From Hyphomicrobiales bacterium (GTDB taxonomy: Bacteria > Pseudomonadota > Alphaproteobacteria > Rhizobiales > RI-29), in assembly GCA_016125495.1 (NCBI GenBank), contig WGLQ01000007.1, positions 186,001-250,000 of the forward strand: 64,000 nucleotides of DNA, written 5' to 3'. Shown here in pieces: positions 17,239-25,377 of this stretch. The notes under the pieces are model-generated. The model made no database searches, had not been told where the DNA came from, and saw only the letters and a list, made by a program, of their open reading frames with translations. The translations under genes and the position numbers were made by a program. Each line of letters opens with the position of its first letter. The stretch's first letter is position 1.

Positions 17239-17706
17239 ATGAGCATCCTGGACGACGTTTCGATGCTGCGCCGCATCCCCCTCTTCGCGCAGATCGACAC
17301 CGGCAAGCTGAAGCTGCTCGCCTTCTCCTCCGAACGGCTGCAGTACTCGGTCGGCCAGTCGCTCTTTCGCCAGGGTGAGGAAGCCGATCACGCCTACGTC
17401 GTGGTCGATGGCTCGGCCGACGTCATCGTCGAAACACCAGCCGGTCCGGTCACCGTCGCCATGATCCAGCGCAATGCCCTCGTCGGTGAGATAGGCCTGC
17501 TCTGCGATGTCGGGCGCACAGCGACGATCACGGCCCGCGAACCGCTCACGGTGCTGAAAATCTCCAAGGAGCATTTTCTCAAGCTGCTCGAGGAATCGCC
17601 CTCGACCGCGCGCGGCGTCATGCGTGAGCTGGCCCAGCGCCTCGCCGATACCACGGCCGAACTGACGAATGCCCGTAACCGCCTGCGCGAATTGGGCGCG
17701 GCATGA
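17239..17706 (+). CDS. Free-standing cyclic-nucleotide-binding domain protein
   Basis: 155 residues made almost entirely of one Crp-type cNMP-binding domain. The phosphate-binding cassette is intact: VGEIGLL (82-88) and GRTATITA (92-99), with the Gly-Glu and Arg-Thr-Ala that contact the ligand in this family. The beta-roll start QSLFRQGEEADHAYVVVDG is clear. After the domain there is only a helix (RELAQRLADTTAELTNARNR) and no helix-turn-helix, so this is not a DNA-binding Crp/Fnr regulator. It follows the pseudo-ABC gene by 56 nt and should be cotranscribed. By position it may be the cNMP-sensing partner of that membrane protein; whether it binds cAMP or cGMP cannot be read from sequence. Confidence 0.92.
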   Translation: MSILDDVSMLRRIPLFAQIDTGKLKLLAFSSERLQYSVGQSLFRQGEEADHAYVVVDGSADVIVETPAGPVTVAMIQRNALVGEIGLLCDVGRTATITAREPLTVLKISKEHFLKLLEESPSTARGVMRELAQRLADTTAELTNARNRLRELGAA

Positions 17707-17739
17707 GGGCTCCGGCCGGGGTGCGCGAGCGCCCCGCTC

Positions 17740-18456
17740 TCAGCCCTTGAGCGCCGCCCAAGTGAGGGCCGAAAGCGCGCGACGCTGGCGACCGGCCGCA
17801 TCGAAATTGGCGGGATCGAGATAACTCTCGAACGCCTCTTCGATGCGCGGCCATTCCTTGTCGATCATCGCATACCAGGCCGTGTCCCGGTTGCGGCCCT
17901 TGACCACCGTCGACTGCCGGAAAATTCCCTCGAACGAGAAGCCGAGCCGTTCGGCCGCCACCCGTGAGGGACGATTGAGCGCATCGCACTTCCATTCGTA
18001 GCGCCGATAGCCGAGTTCCTGAAAAGCCCGCCGCATGAGGAGGAACATCGCCTCGCTCGCCGCCCGCGTCCCCTGGAGTGACGGCGAATAGCAGATGTGG
18101 CCGACCTCGATCGTCCCGGCCTCGGGTGTGATGCGCATGAGGCTCGCAACGCCGCCCGGCAGGCCTGTGGTCAGATCGATGATGGCATGAAAGAGCGGAT
18201 CGTCAGCGCCCGCCACCTTTTCCACCCAAGCCCCGTAGTCCCGTTCGCTGGCGAACGGGCCATAGGGCAGATAGGTCCAGATGACACCCTCCCGATCCGC
18301 CATGTTCGCGCGATGCAGCTCCCCCGTATGTCGAACGGGATCGAGCGGCTCGATGCGGCAATACCGTCCTTCGATCGCCGTGCGCGGTGGGCGAGGACGC
18401 GGCGTCCAGCCTTCGATGGGCTCACCGACCGGCAGTCCGTTCGTCGTGATCGCCAT
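17740..18456 (-). CDS. GNAT-family N-acetyltransferase (RimJ/RimL-like)
   Basis: 238 residues from the ATG at 18456. GNAT fold of the RimJ/RimL group: the acetyl-CoA-binding region is visible as SPSLQGTRAASEAMFLLMRRAF, followed by the typical RYEWKCDALNRPSRVAAERLGFSF with N and R that recur in this group. The ending FRQSTVVKGRNRDTAWYAMID is also characteristic. Its substrate is not evident; RimJ/RimL-type enzymes acetylate ribosomal-protein N-termini, amino-acid analogues or small amines. It is convergent with the cNMP-binding gene (33 nt between stops). Confidence 0.88.
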   Translation of the reverse strand: MAITTNGLPVGEPIEGWTPRPRPPRTAIEGRYCRIEPLDPVRHTGELHRANMADREGVIWTYLPYGPFASERDYGAWVEKVAGADDPLFHAIIDLTTGLPGGVASLMRITPEAGTIEVGHICYSPSLQGTRAASEAMFLLMRRAFQELGYRRYEWKCDALNRPSRVAAERLGFSFEGIFRQSTVVKGRNRDTAWYAMIDKEWPRIEEAFESYLDPANFDAAGRQRRALSALTWAALKG

Positions 18457-18596
18457 GACCGGAACCTTTCCACCTCGCACCACAGGGGCCGTCCTGAACA
18501 CCCTTGCGACGCGTCGCCTTCGCACGCTTATTCGCCTCCATTGCCACGAAACGATCACGTCCGACAGTCCCGATCATAGGTCGTTCGGGCATCGGA

Positions 18597-20069
18597 TCAG
18601 GCGCTCCGGCTGGCCGCCTTCAGCTCCGCATAGGCCGAGAGCGCCCGCTCCCTGGCCATCGCGTGATCGACGACCGGCAAGGGATAATCGAACCCGAGCC
18701 GCAGTCCCGCGTGCTCCAGAACCTCGCGCGGTGCGAGCCAGGGGGCGTGGAGGTGCTCGTCGGGCAGCCTCCCGACCTCCGGCACGTAGCGGCGCACGTA
18801 GTTGCCCGCCGCATCGAACTTGCGCCCCTGTGAGACCGGATTGAAAATCCGGAAATAGGGCGCGGCATCGGCCCCTGAGCCCGCCACCCACTGCCAGCTC
18901 GCCGCATTGTTCGCCTCGTCGGCATCGACCAGGGTGTCCCAGAACCATTCCTCTCCCTTCTGCCACGGCACCAGGAGATGCTTGACGAGGAACGAGGCCA
19001 CCACCATGCGCACACGGTTGTGCATCCACCCCGTCCGCCAGAGTTCGCGCATGCCGGCATCGACCAGCGGATAGCCGGTTCCCCCCCGCTGCCAGGCCGC
19101 CAGGAGCTCTGCATCCTCGCGCCAGGCAAAGCGCTCGAATTCGGGGCGGAATGGCGATGTCGCCAGGTCCGGCCAGTGAAAGAGGAGGTGATGGCTGAAT
19201 TCGCGCCAGATCAATTCTCGCAGGAACGCCTCGACGCCGGCGTCACGGCCCTTCGCGGATGCCTGGACCGCCATGGCGGCATGCCAGACCTCGAACGGAC
19301 TCAGTTCCCCCCAGTGGAGATGCGGCGAGAGGCGAGAAGTGCCGGCGATGTCCGGACGGTCGCGGCCCTCCGGATAGCTGGCGACCGCCGCTCGCAGGAA
19401 TTCATCGAGCTGCCGGCGGGCGGCCCTTGCCCCGGGCGACCAGGCCGCGCGAAGACCGCCCGCCCAGTCGGGCCTGCGCGGCTCGAGATCCAGCTCGTCG
19501 AGGCAGAGGCTGGCCGGCCAGCGTTCCGGTCCGGCAAGGCGGCTCGGCGCCGCACGCGGCTGGCGCAGCGGCTCGCCGGCAAGGTGCGCCCGATAGAAGG
19601 GCGTGAAAACCTTGTAGGGATCACCTTGGCGCGTTGCGACGGTCTCGGGCTCCCTGAGGAGAGCGCCGCCGAAGCGTCGCACCTCGATGCCTTCCGCCGC
19701 GAGGCGTGCCTGCACGGCACGCTCGCTCTCGCGTTCCCCCGCAGAATGGCCGCGCGTCAAAGTCACGCACCGCGCACCGGTTGCCTTGGCGACCTCGGCA
19801 AGCTGGTCAGCGGCGTTGCCACGGCGCAGAACCAGTCTGCTCCCGAGCGCCTCCAGTTCGCCGGCAAGCAACCCGAGACTTCGATGCAGCCACCAGCGCG
19901 CCGCACCACCCAAGGCGCGCGGCCCACCGGTTCGCGCCCCTTCGGCACCATGCTCGAGCACGTAGACCGCAACGACAGCACGCCCGCCATCTGCGGCGGC
20001 CAGCAGCGCCGTGTTGTCGGTGAGACGCAAGTCGCGGCGGAACCAATGGATCGCTACGTTGTCCGCCAT
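18597..20069 (-). CDS. phrB: Deoxyribodipyrimidine photolyase (FAD-type)
   Basis: 490 residues beginning MADNVAIHWFRRDLRLTDN, the standard photolyase start; an ATG 15 nt upstream is also possible. N-terminal alpha/beta antenna-chromophore domain to about residue 130, then the all-helical FAD-binding domain. Visible family blocks are TSRLSPHLHWGELSP, FLRELIWREFSHHLLFHWP, TGYPLVDAGMRELWRTGWMHNR with the following RMVVASFLVKHLL, and DADEANNAASWQWVAGSG, where the Trp residues of the electron-transfer chain lie. The enzyme reverses cyclobutane pyrimidine dimers using blue light. It stands alone, followed by the divergent GNAT gene region. Confidence 0.96.
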   Translation of the reverse strand: MADNVAIHWFRRDLRLTDNTALLAAADGGRAVVAVYVLEHGAEGARTGGPRALGGAARWWLHRSLGLLAGELEALGSRLVLRRGNAADQLAEVAKATGARCVTLTRGHSAGERESERAVQARLAAEGIEVRRFGGALLREPETVATRQGDPYKVFTPFYRAHLAGEPLRQPRAAPSRLAGPERWPASLCLDELDLEPRRPDWAGGLRAAWSPGARAARRQLDEFLRAAVASYPEGRDRPDIAGTSRLSPHLHWGELSPFEVWHAAMAVQASAKGRDAGVEAFLRELIWREFSHHLLFHWPDLATSPFRPEFERFAWREDAELLAAWQRGGTGYPLVDAGMRELWRTGWMHNRVRMVVASFLVKHLLVPWQKGEEWFWDTLVDADEANNAASWQWVAGSGADAAPYFRIFNPVSQGRKFDAAGNYVRRYVPEVGRLPDEHLHAPWLAPREVLEHAGLRLGFDYPLPVVDHAMARERALSAYAELKAASRSA

Positions 20070-20216
20070 TCCGCCCCCACCCATGCCTCGGCGATCGCCA
20101 CCGCGACGATCCGCTCTGGATGGCTGAACGTGCCGCTCGCCCCGGCGGATCGCCGACGCGGCCCGCTCGCTCCCTCGAGGCGGTGGATCGCGTTTCGTCG
20201 GTCGCCAGAAACAGCC

Positions 20217-21965
20217 CTACTGGAAGAGCAACTCGAAGAGGCTCTTGGGCTTCTGTCGCCGCTGGCGCTGGCCCTGGCGCGTCGTCGCCTGTCGCCGGGT
20301 ATACCTGCGGTCGTCGTTGCCGAAGAACGATTCCCAATGATTGACCGGCCGGCGGGTTCGCCGCTCGTCGACCCTGGCGGTGCGCGGCGGTGCGGCGGCC
20401 CGCGGTGTGCGCAGCTTGTAGGTCCGCTCGACACCGTCGCTGCCCGCCACGGCGACCACGCCATCCTCACGCCAGACCCAGCGCGCCTCGTTGCTGCCGT
20501 GCCGGATGGGCTCGATACCCGGAACATTGCGCTGATAGAGATCGACGATGGCGCCCATGGTCAACTGCGCCGCGCCGTCGATACCGGGTGCCTCGCCGGC
20601 CTCGAATGTGAGCACGCCAACGCCCTCGAAGAGCCCGTCCTTGATCTCCCAGGCAACGAGCTTCGGCACGCTGCCGCCATATGTCTCGAGTGGCACGGTG
20701 ACGTTCTTTTGGCGCGCGTATGTCGCAATGATCCGTCCAGAGCGCTCGCGCACGAGCGACCAGTCCGCGAGCCCGCTCTGCAATTGCGCCTCGCCGGCAT
20801 CCACCACCTCGCCAGTCAGCCGCAGCAGCGCCTCGCTCGCGACCTTGTCGTTCGGATCGTTGCGCGCGACCTGGCGATAGTCCGCTATGGCACCCTCCGC
20901 CTGGCCGGCAGCCTCCAGGATGCGCCCACGCAACCTCAGGGCCGCCACATGGTTCGGATCGATCCGCAGCGCCCGTTCGATGTCGGGAAGCGAGAGCGCA
21001 TCGACGCCCTTGTCATGGTGTGCCTGCGCCCGCCCGACGTAGGCCTCGACGTTACGCGGATCGCGCTCGAGCGCGGCGGCAAAGTCGGCGAGCGCCTGCT
21101 CGTGCACCTTGGCGCTGGCATAGGCCATGCCGCGGGCGCTGTAGGCTTCCGAAAGGTCGGGCGCCAGCGCGATGGCCTTGCCGAGGTCCTTGACCGCCGC
21201 ACGCGCGTTGCCGGCATCGAGATAGGCCCGCGCCCGCGTGATGTAGATCGCCGGATCGTCCGGCATCAGCTCGACCGCCCGCGTCAGATCGCCGACCGCC
21301 TCGTCGAACTGGCCAAGGCTGATGCGCACCTTCGCCCTGTTGCGATAGCCCGTTGCGTACTGGGGATCGAGATCGATGGTGCGTGACAGATCCCGCAACG
21401 CCGCATAGGGGCGACCGGCATCGAGATGCGCCTGCCCGCGCCCGTTGTGGGCGACTGGAAGTTCTGGAGAGGCCGCGATCGCCCGGCTGAAGTCGGCGAT
21501 GCCCTCGTCCGTCTGGCCGAGCGCGAGCCGCACGGCGGCCCGGTTCGAGAATGTCGCGGCGCTGCGAGGGGCGAGCAGCAGCGCCCGGTCGAAATCCTTC
21601 AGCGCCTCGTCCATCATCCCGATGGCATAGAGCACGTTGCCACGGTTGTTGTAGAACGCCGCGTTTTCCGGAAAGAGCGTGATCGCCTCGTTGAAATCCT
21701 TGATCGCCGCCGCCGCCTGACCGAGCCGCCAATGCGCGACACCTCGGTCGCTGAGCAGCAGCGCGCGCCGCTCGCTCTCGAGTTCACTGTCACCGAGCGC
21801 GAGGTCGAGCACCTTGATGGCGGCGCCGAAATCCTTGCGCGCCATCAAGAGGCTGGCCTCACGCGCGTTGGCCGTTGCGTCCTTGCTCGCGGCGATCGCA
21901 CCCTCGGCCCCGAGGACGAGAAAGGCCGATACGGCCACACCGAGGAGTGCGCTTGCCTTCGTCAT
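20217..21965 (-). CDS. Exported TPR-repeat protein with unknown C-terminal domain
   Basis: 582 residues from the ATG at 21965, which has AAGGAGG seven bases upstream. A signal peptide (ASALLGVAVSAFLVLGAEGAIAA) is followed by about ten tetratricopeptide repeats (roughly residues 40-370), many with the canonical pattern such as AAFYNNRGNVLYAIGMMDEA. The next 110 residues (SLVRERSGRIIATYARQKN onward) form a domain I do not recognise, with a conserved-looking YGGSVPKLVAWEIKDG. The end is strongly basic (RRYTRRQATTRQGQRQRRQK). TPR arrays bind peptides, so a periplasmic adaptor or assembly role is plausible; no function can be assigned. Confidence 0.9.
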   Translation of the reverse strand: MTKASALLGVAVSAFLVLGAEGAIAASKDATANAREASLLMARKDFGAAIKVLDLALGDSELESERRALLLSDRGVAHWRLGQAAAAIKDFNEAITLFPENAAFYNNRGNVLYAIGMMDEALKDFDRALLLAPRSAATFSNRAAVRLALGQTDEGIADFSRAIAASPELPVAHNGRGQAHLDAGRPYAALRDLSRTIDLDPQYATGYRNRAKVRISLGQFDEAVGDLTRAVELMPDDPAIYITRARAYLDAGNARAAVKDLGKAIALAPDLSEAYSARGMAYASAKVHEQALADFAAALERDPRNVEAYVGRAQAHHDKGVDALSLPDIERALRIDPNHVAALRLRGRILEAAGQAEGAIADYRQVARNDPNDKVASEALLRLTGEVVDAGEAQLQSGLADWSLVRERSGRIIATYARQKNVTVPLETYGGSVPKLVAWEIKDGLFEGVGVLTFEAGEAPGIDGAAQLTMGAIVDLYQRNVPGIEPIRHGSNEARWVWREDGVVAVAGSDGVERTYKLRTPRAAAPPRTARVDERRTRRPVNHWESFFGNDDRRYTRRQATTRQGQRQRRQKPKSLFELLFQ

Positions 21966-22180
21966 CGCCAACCTCCTTGGCCCGTACGCGTCGCCGAAAA
22001 TCGCGCCGCCATCGGACGGCACCCTGATTCGAACCGGGCCTCGAGCCACGAAAGGTTGCGCGAATCAGGCACTTGGGTCAATCGATCACACGCGTTCGCC
22101 ACATTCTGCACGTTTCCTCGCCCGATCGCAAAGCGCTGACGCCACCCACGGCATGCGGCGCGCTACTGGACCGGAGCCCG

Positions 22181-23527
22181 ATGCCGAAGCCGCCGAGACG
22201 TCACGTGCGCATCGGATTGCCGGTCGTGCTGACCCTGGCGGCCATCGTCCTTTCCGCGCCTCTGCCCGTTCGCGCCGAAAAGTCCGAGTTCTTGCCACCT
22301 CGGACCGCCGCCGCCCTCTCCGACCCCGCGACCAACGCGCCCGTTTACGAAAACCGAATGGGACCGGTCGCCCCGCCCGTACGCAAACCAGCCGCGCCGC
22401 CCGCCAGAACGGTCGCACGCATCACGCCGGCACCGGTCACGACACCTGCCGTCCCGACACCGACACCTCTCGCCACGCCCGACACATCGCTCTCGAAGGC
22501 CGTCGCCAGTATGATCATGGTCGGCTTTCGTGGCCGTACTGAGAACGCGCCGGGCGTGCGCCGCCTTGCCTCGGCCATTGCCGACGGCAAGGTGGGCGGC
22601 GTCATCCTGATGGGCCACAACATCGCCCCGAGCGACGAACTCGCCGCCCTGACGGCGCGTTTGCATGCGGCCGCCGGTGATGGAACGTTGCTGATCGCGG
22701 TCGATCAGGAGGGCGGTGAGGTGCAGCGACTGGCACCGGCTGCGGGCTATCGCCGCTATCCCTCGGCCGCCGCCGTCGCCGCGCGCACCAAGCCCGAGGA
22801 CGCCGAGACGGTCTATGCACGCCTTGCACGCGGCCTCGCCAGCCACGGCATCAACTTCAACCTCGGCCCCGTGGTCGACCTCGCCCGCAACCGGCGCAAC
22901 CCCATCATCGCGGCTCGCAGGCGCAGCTACGGCGCCGCCCCCGATCGCGTCACCGCCTATGCCGCCGCCTTCGTGCGCGCCCACCGCTCCGCGGGCGTTG
23001 CGACCTCACTCAAGCATTTCCCTGGACACGGCTCGAGTTGGACGGACAGCCACGAGCAACTCGTCGACCTCACGGACAGCTGGCACGAGGAGGAACTCGA
23101 GCCCTACCGCGCGCTCATCGCCGCCGGCCTCGTCGACAGCGTGATGATCGGCCATCTCTATCATCCGGAGTTCGCGACCGAGGGCCGCCAGCCGGCATCG
23201 CTCTCGGCGCGCGCGATCGAGGGCCGGCTGCGCCAGGACCTCGGCTTTTCCGGCGTGGTGATCACCGATGACCTCGAGATGGCGGCGATCCGCCGTTCGC
23301 GCACGCTGGACGAGAGCGTGCTCGCCGCCATCGAAGCCGGGGCCGACATCGTGCTCGCTTCGAACGGCTCGACCAACGACCCCAGGCTCGGCGAGCGGCT
23401 CCATGCCCTCATCATGCGGGCACTCGCCAGCGGACGACTGAGCGCTGCCCGCATCGAGGCCTCGGCCCGTCGCATCGCCCGGCTGAAGGAGCGGCTCGCC
23501 GCGCGCGCCCTCGCGGCTGCCCGCTGA
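22181..23527 (+). CDS. nagZ: Exported glycoside hydrolase family 3, NagZ-like beta-N-acetylhexosaminidase
   Basis: 448 residues starting at 22181, with a signal peptide (IGLPVVLTLAAIVLSAPLPVRA) and a Pro/Thr-rich linker to about residue 110. The GH3 barrel follows. NagZ hallmarks are present: IAVDQEGGEVQRL, NLGPVVDLA, KHFPGHGSSWTDSHEQL (the His/Asp loop specific to NagZ), IGHLYHPEF and the nucleophile context VITDDLEMAAI. NagZ removes GlcNAc from 1,6-anhydro-muropeptides in peptidoglycan recycling and is normally cytoplasmic; this copy is predicted to be exported. It is divergent from the TPR gene (215 nt). Confidence 0.92.
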   Translation: MPKPPRRHVRIGLPVVLTLAAIVLSAPLPVRAEKSEFLPPRTAAALSDPATNAPVYENRMGPVAPPVRKPAAPPARTVARITPAPVTTPAVPTPTPLATPDTSLSKAVASMIMVGFRGRTENAPGVRRLASAIADGKVGGVILMGHNIAPSDELAALTARLHAAAGDGTLLIAVDQEGGEVQRLAPAAGYRRYPSAAAVAARTKPEDAETVYARLARGLASHGINFNLGPVVDLARNRRNPIIAARRRSYGAAPDRVTAYAAAFVRAHRSAGVATSLKHFPGHGSSWTDSHEQLVDLTDSWHEEELEPYRALIAAGLVDSVMIGHLYHPEFATEGRQPASLSARAIEGRLRQDLGFSGVVITDDLEMAAIRRSRTLDESVLAAIEAGADIVLASNGSTNDPRLGERLHALIMRALASGRLSAARIEASARRIARLKERLAARALAAAR

Positions 23528-23546
23528 AGCGCCGCGCGGCTCACGC

Positions 23547-24614
23547 CTAAGCCGCGCTCGCCGCCTCGGCGATCGCCCGGCCGAGTTCGCCCGTCGTCGC
23601 CTTGCCCCCCATGTCCGGCGTCAGCGCGATGCGCTCGCGGATGACCGTCTCGATGGCCCCGACGATCGCGGTCGCCGCCGCCTGCTGTCCGAGATGCTCC
23701 AGCATCATCGCGCCCGACCAGATCTGACCGATCGGATTTGCGATCCCCTTGCCAGCGATGTCCGGCGCCGAGCCGTGCACCGGCTCGAACATGGAGGGAA
23801 ATTCACGCTCCGGATTGATGTTGCCGCCTGGCGCGATCGCGATCGTCCCCGTCGTCGCCGGCCCGAGATCGGAGAGGATGTCGCCGAAGAGGTTCGATCC
23901 GACGATGACGTCGAACCAATGGGGATTGCGCACCAGATGCGCGGTGAGGATGTCGATGTGGAACTGGCTCGTCTTGATGTCGGGATAGCGCTTTGCCATC
24001 GCCGCGAAGCGCTCGTCCCAGTAGGGCATCGAGATCGAGATGCCGTTCGACTTGGTCGCCGAGACCACCTCCCGTCGTGGCCGCTTCATGGCCAGCTCGA
24101 AGGCATAGCGCATCACCCTGTCGCAGCCGCGCCGCGTGAACACCGCCTGCTGGATCGCCGCCTCGTATTCCGTTCCCTCGTACATCCGTCCACCGATCGA
24201 GGAATATTCCCCCTCGTTGTTCTCGCGCACGATCACGTAGTCGATGTCGCCCGGTTTGCGTCCGGCGAGAGGCGAGGCGAGCCCCTCGAATAGGCGCACC
24301 GGCCGCAGATTGATGTACTGCTGGAAGGTGCGGCGTATCGGAATGAGGAGCCCCCAGAGCGAGACGTGGTCCGGCACGCCCGGATAGCCGACGGCGCCGA
24401 GGAAGATGGCGTCGTGGCCGCGGATCTGCTCGAGACCGTCCGCCGGCATCATCGCGCCCGTCCGGTGGAACCGCTCGCAGCTCCAATCGAATTCATCCCA
24501 TGCAAGCGAAAACCCGTGCCGCGCGGCGACCGCCTCCATAACCCGGATGCCCTCCGGCACCACCTCGTTGCCGATGCCGTCCCCGGCGATCGTCGCGATC
24601 CTGTATGTCGTCAT
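23547..24614 (-). CDS. ttuC: Tartrate dehydrogenase / decarboxylating beta-hydroxyacid dehydrogenase
   Basis: 355 residues from the ATG at 24614, preceded by GGAGGGG. Member of the isocitrate/isopropylmalate dehydrogenase superfamily: IAGDGIGNEVVPEGIRV at the N-terminus, VIVRENNEGEYSSIGGRMY, the catalytic ATKSNGISISMPYWDE, the metal-site FDVIVGSNLFGDILSDL and the nucleotide-binding FEPVHGSAPDIAGKGIANP. The RENNEGEY rather than RELTGGIYFG pattern and the EYEAAIQQAVFTRRGCDRVM segment point to tartrate dehydrogenase, which oxidises (+)- or meso-tartrate or D-malate with NAD. It stands convergent to the NagZ gene (19 nt) and alone; D-malate dehydrogenase is the main alternative. Confidence 0.88.
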   Translation of the reverse strand: MTTYRIATIAGDGIGNEVVPEGIRVMEAVAARHGFSLAWDEFDWSCERFHRTGAMMPADGLEQIRGHDAIFLGAVGYPGVPDHVSLWGLLIPIRRTFQQYINLRPVRLFEGLASPLAGRKPGDIDYVIVRENNEGEYSSIGGRMYEGTEYEAAIQQAVFTRRGCDRVMRYAFELAMKRPRREVVSATKSNGISISMPYWDERFAAMAKRYPDIKTSQFHIDILTAHLVRNPHWFDVIVGSNLFGDILSDLGPATTGTIAIAPGGNINPEREFPSMFEPVHGSAPDIAGKGIANPIGQIWSGAMMLEHLGQQAAATAIVGAIETVIRERIALTPDMGGKATTGELGRAIAEAASAA

Positions 24615-24747
24615 GACGCCCCTCCATTTGCGGCTCACTGATAGCCCGGACGAAGCTCACGACAAAGTCCCGTCTGGACCACGCCCCGGCCGCGTGTCAT
24701 TGCGTGCTCGCCAATCCAAGGGGAGGCGGGCGAGGCCCGTTCCGAAC

Positions 24748-25347
24748 ATGAACCTCTGGGTCCGCCTCATCTTCTATGCGCTCACCAACTGGCGTCGTCC
24801 ACCGCTCGCCCACCCGCTCGATGCCTCGGTTCTGAGGTTCCTCGTCTGGCCGCTCGACCTCGACATCTTCGGTCATGTCAACAACGGTCGCTATCTGGCC
24901 CTCATGGACTTCGGCCGGCTCGACCTCATGGTGCGCTCCGGCATCTGGAAGGCGATGCGGGCCGCGCGCTGGACGCCGACGGTCACCAACATCACCGTGC
25001 GCTACCGCCGCGAACTGCGTCTCGGGACCCGCATCCGCCTCGAGACGCGCATCGTCGGCTGGGACGCGACCAGCATGCAGATGGAGCACGCCATCGTCAT
25101 CGACCGCGGCCCTCGCGCGGGCGAACTCGCCTGCCTCGCCATCGCGACCACCGGCATCTACGATCGCGCCGCCCGACGGATGGTGGCAATCGAGGAACTG
25201 ATCCGCATCGTCGGGGTCGACGTCGACCATCCACCCCGCAACGAGGCTCTCGAGACCATCGCGGCGGGCGCCAACGCGCTGCGAGACCACGCCCGCGCGC
25301 GCCAGGACGAGATCAGACCCGCCTCCGGTCAGCGTGGCGACACCTGA
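24748..25347 (+). CDS. Hotdog-fold acyl-CoA thioesterase-like protein
   Basis: 199 residues from the ATG at 24748; the frame is open upstream but family sequence begins only here. A single hotdog fold of the 4-hydroxybenzoyl-CoA thioesterase type: the catalytic-region block FLVWPLDLDIFGHVNNGRY (Asp-x-x-x-His-x-Asn-Asn) is well kept, followed by TVTNITVRYRRELRLGTRI and a beta-sheet ending IATTGIYDR. The N-terminal NLWVRLIFYALTNWRRPP is typical of a proteobacterial subgroup of unknown substrate. It is divergent from ttuC. Confidence 0.85.
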   Translation: MNLWVRLIFYALTNWRRPPLAHPLDASVLRFLVWPLDLDIFGHVNNGRYLALMDFGRLDLMVRSGIWKAMRAARWTPTVTNITVRYRRELRLGTRIRLETRIVGWDATSMQMEHAIVIDRGPRAGELACLAIATTGIYDRAARRMVAIEELIRIVGVDVDHPPRNEALETIAAGANALRDHARARQDEIRPASGQRGDT

Positions 25348-25377
25348 CGGCGAAGGGCTCGGGCGGGCTCAGCCCGA

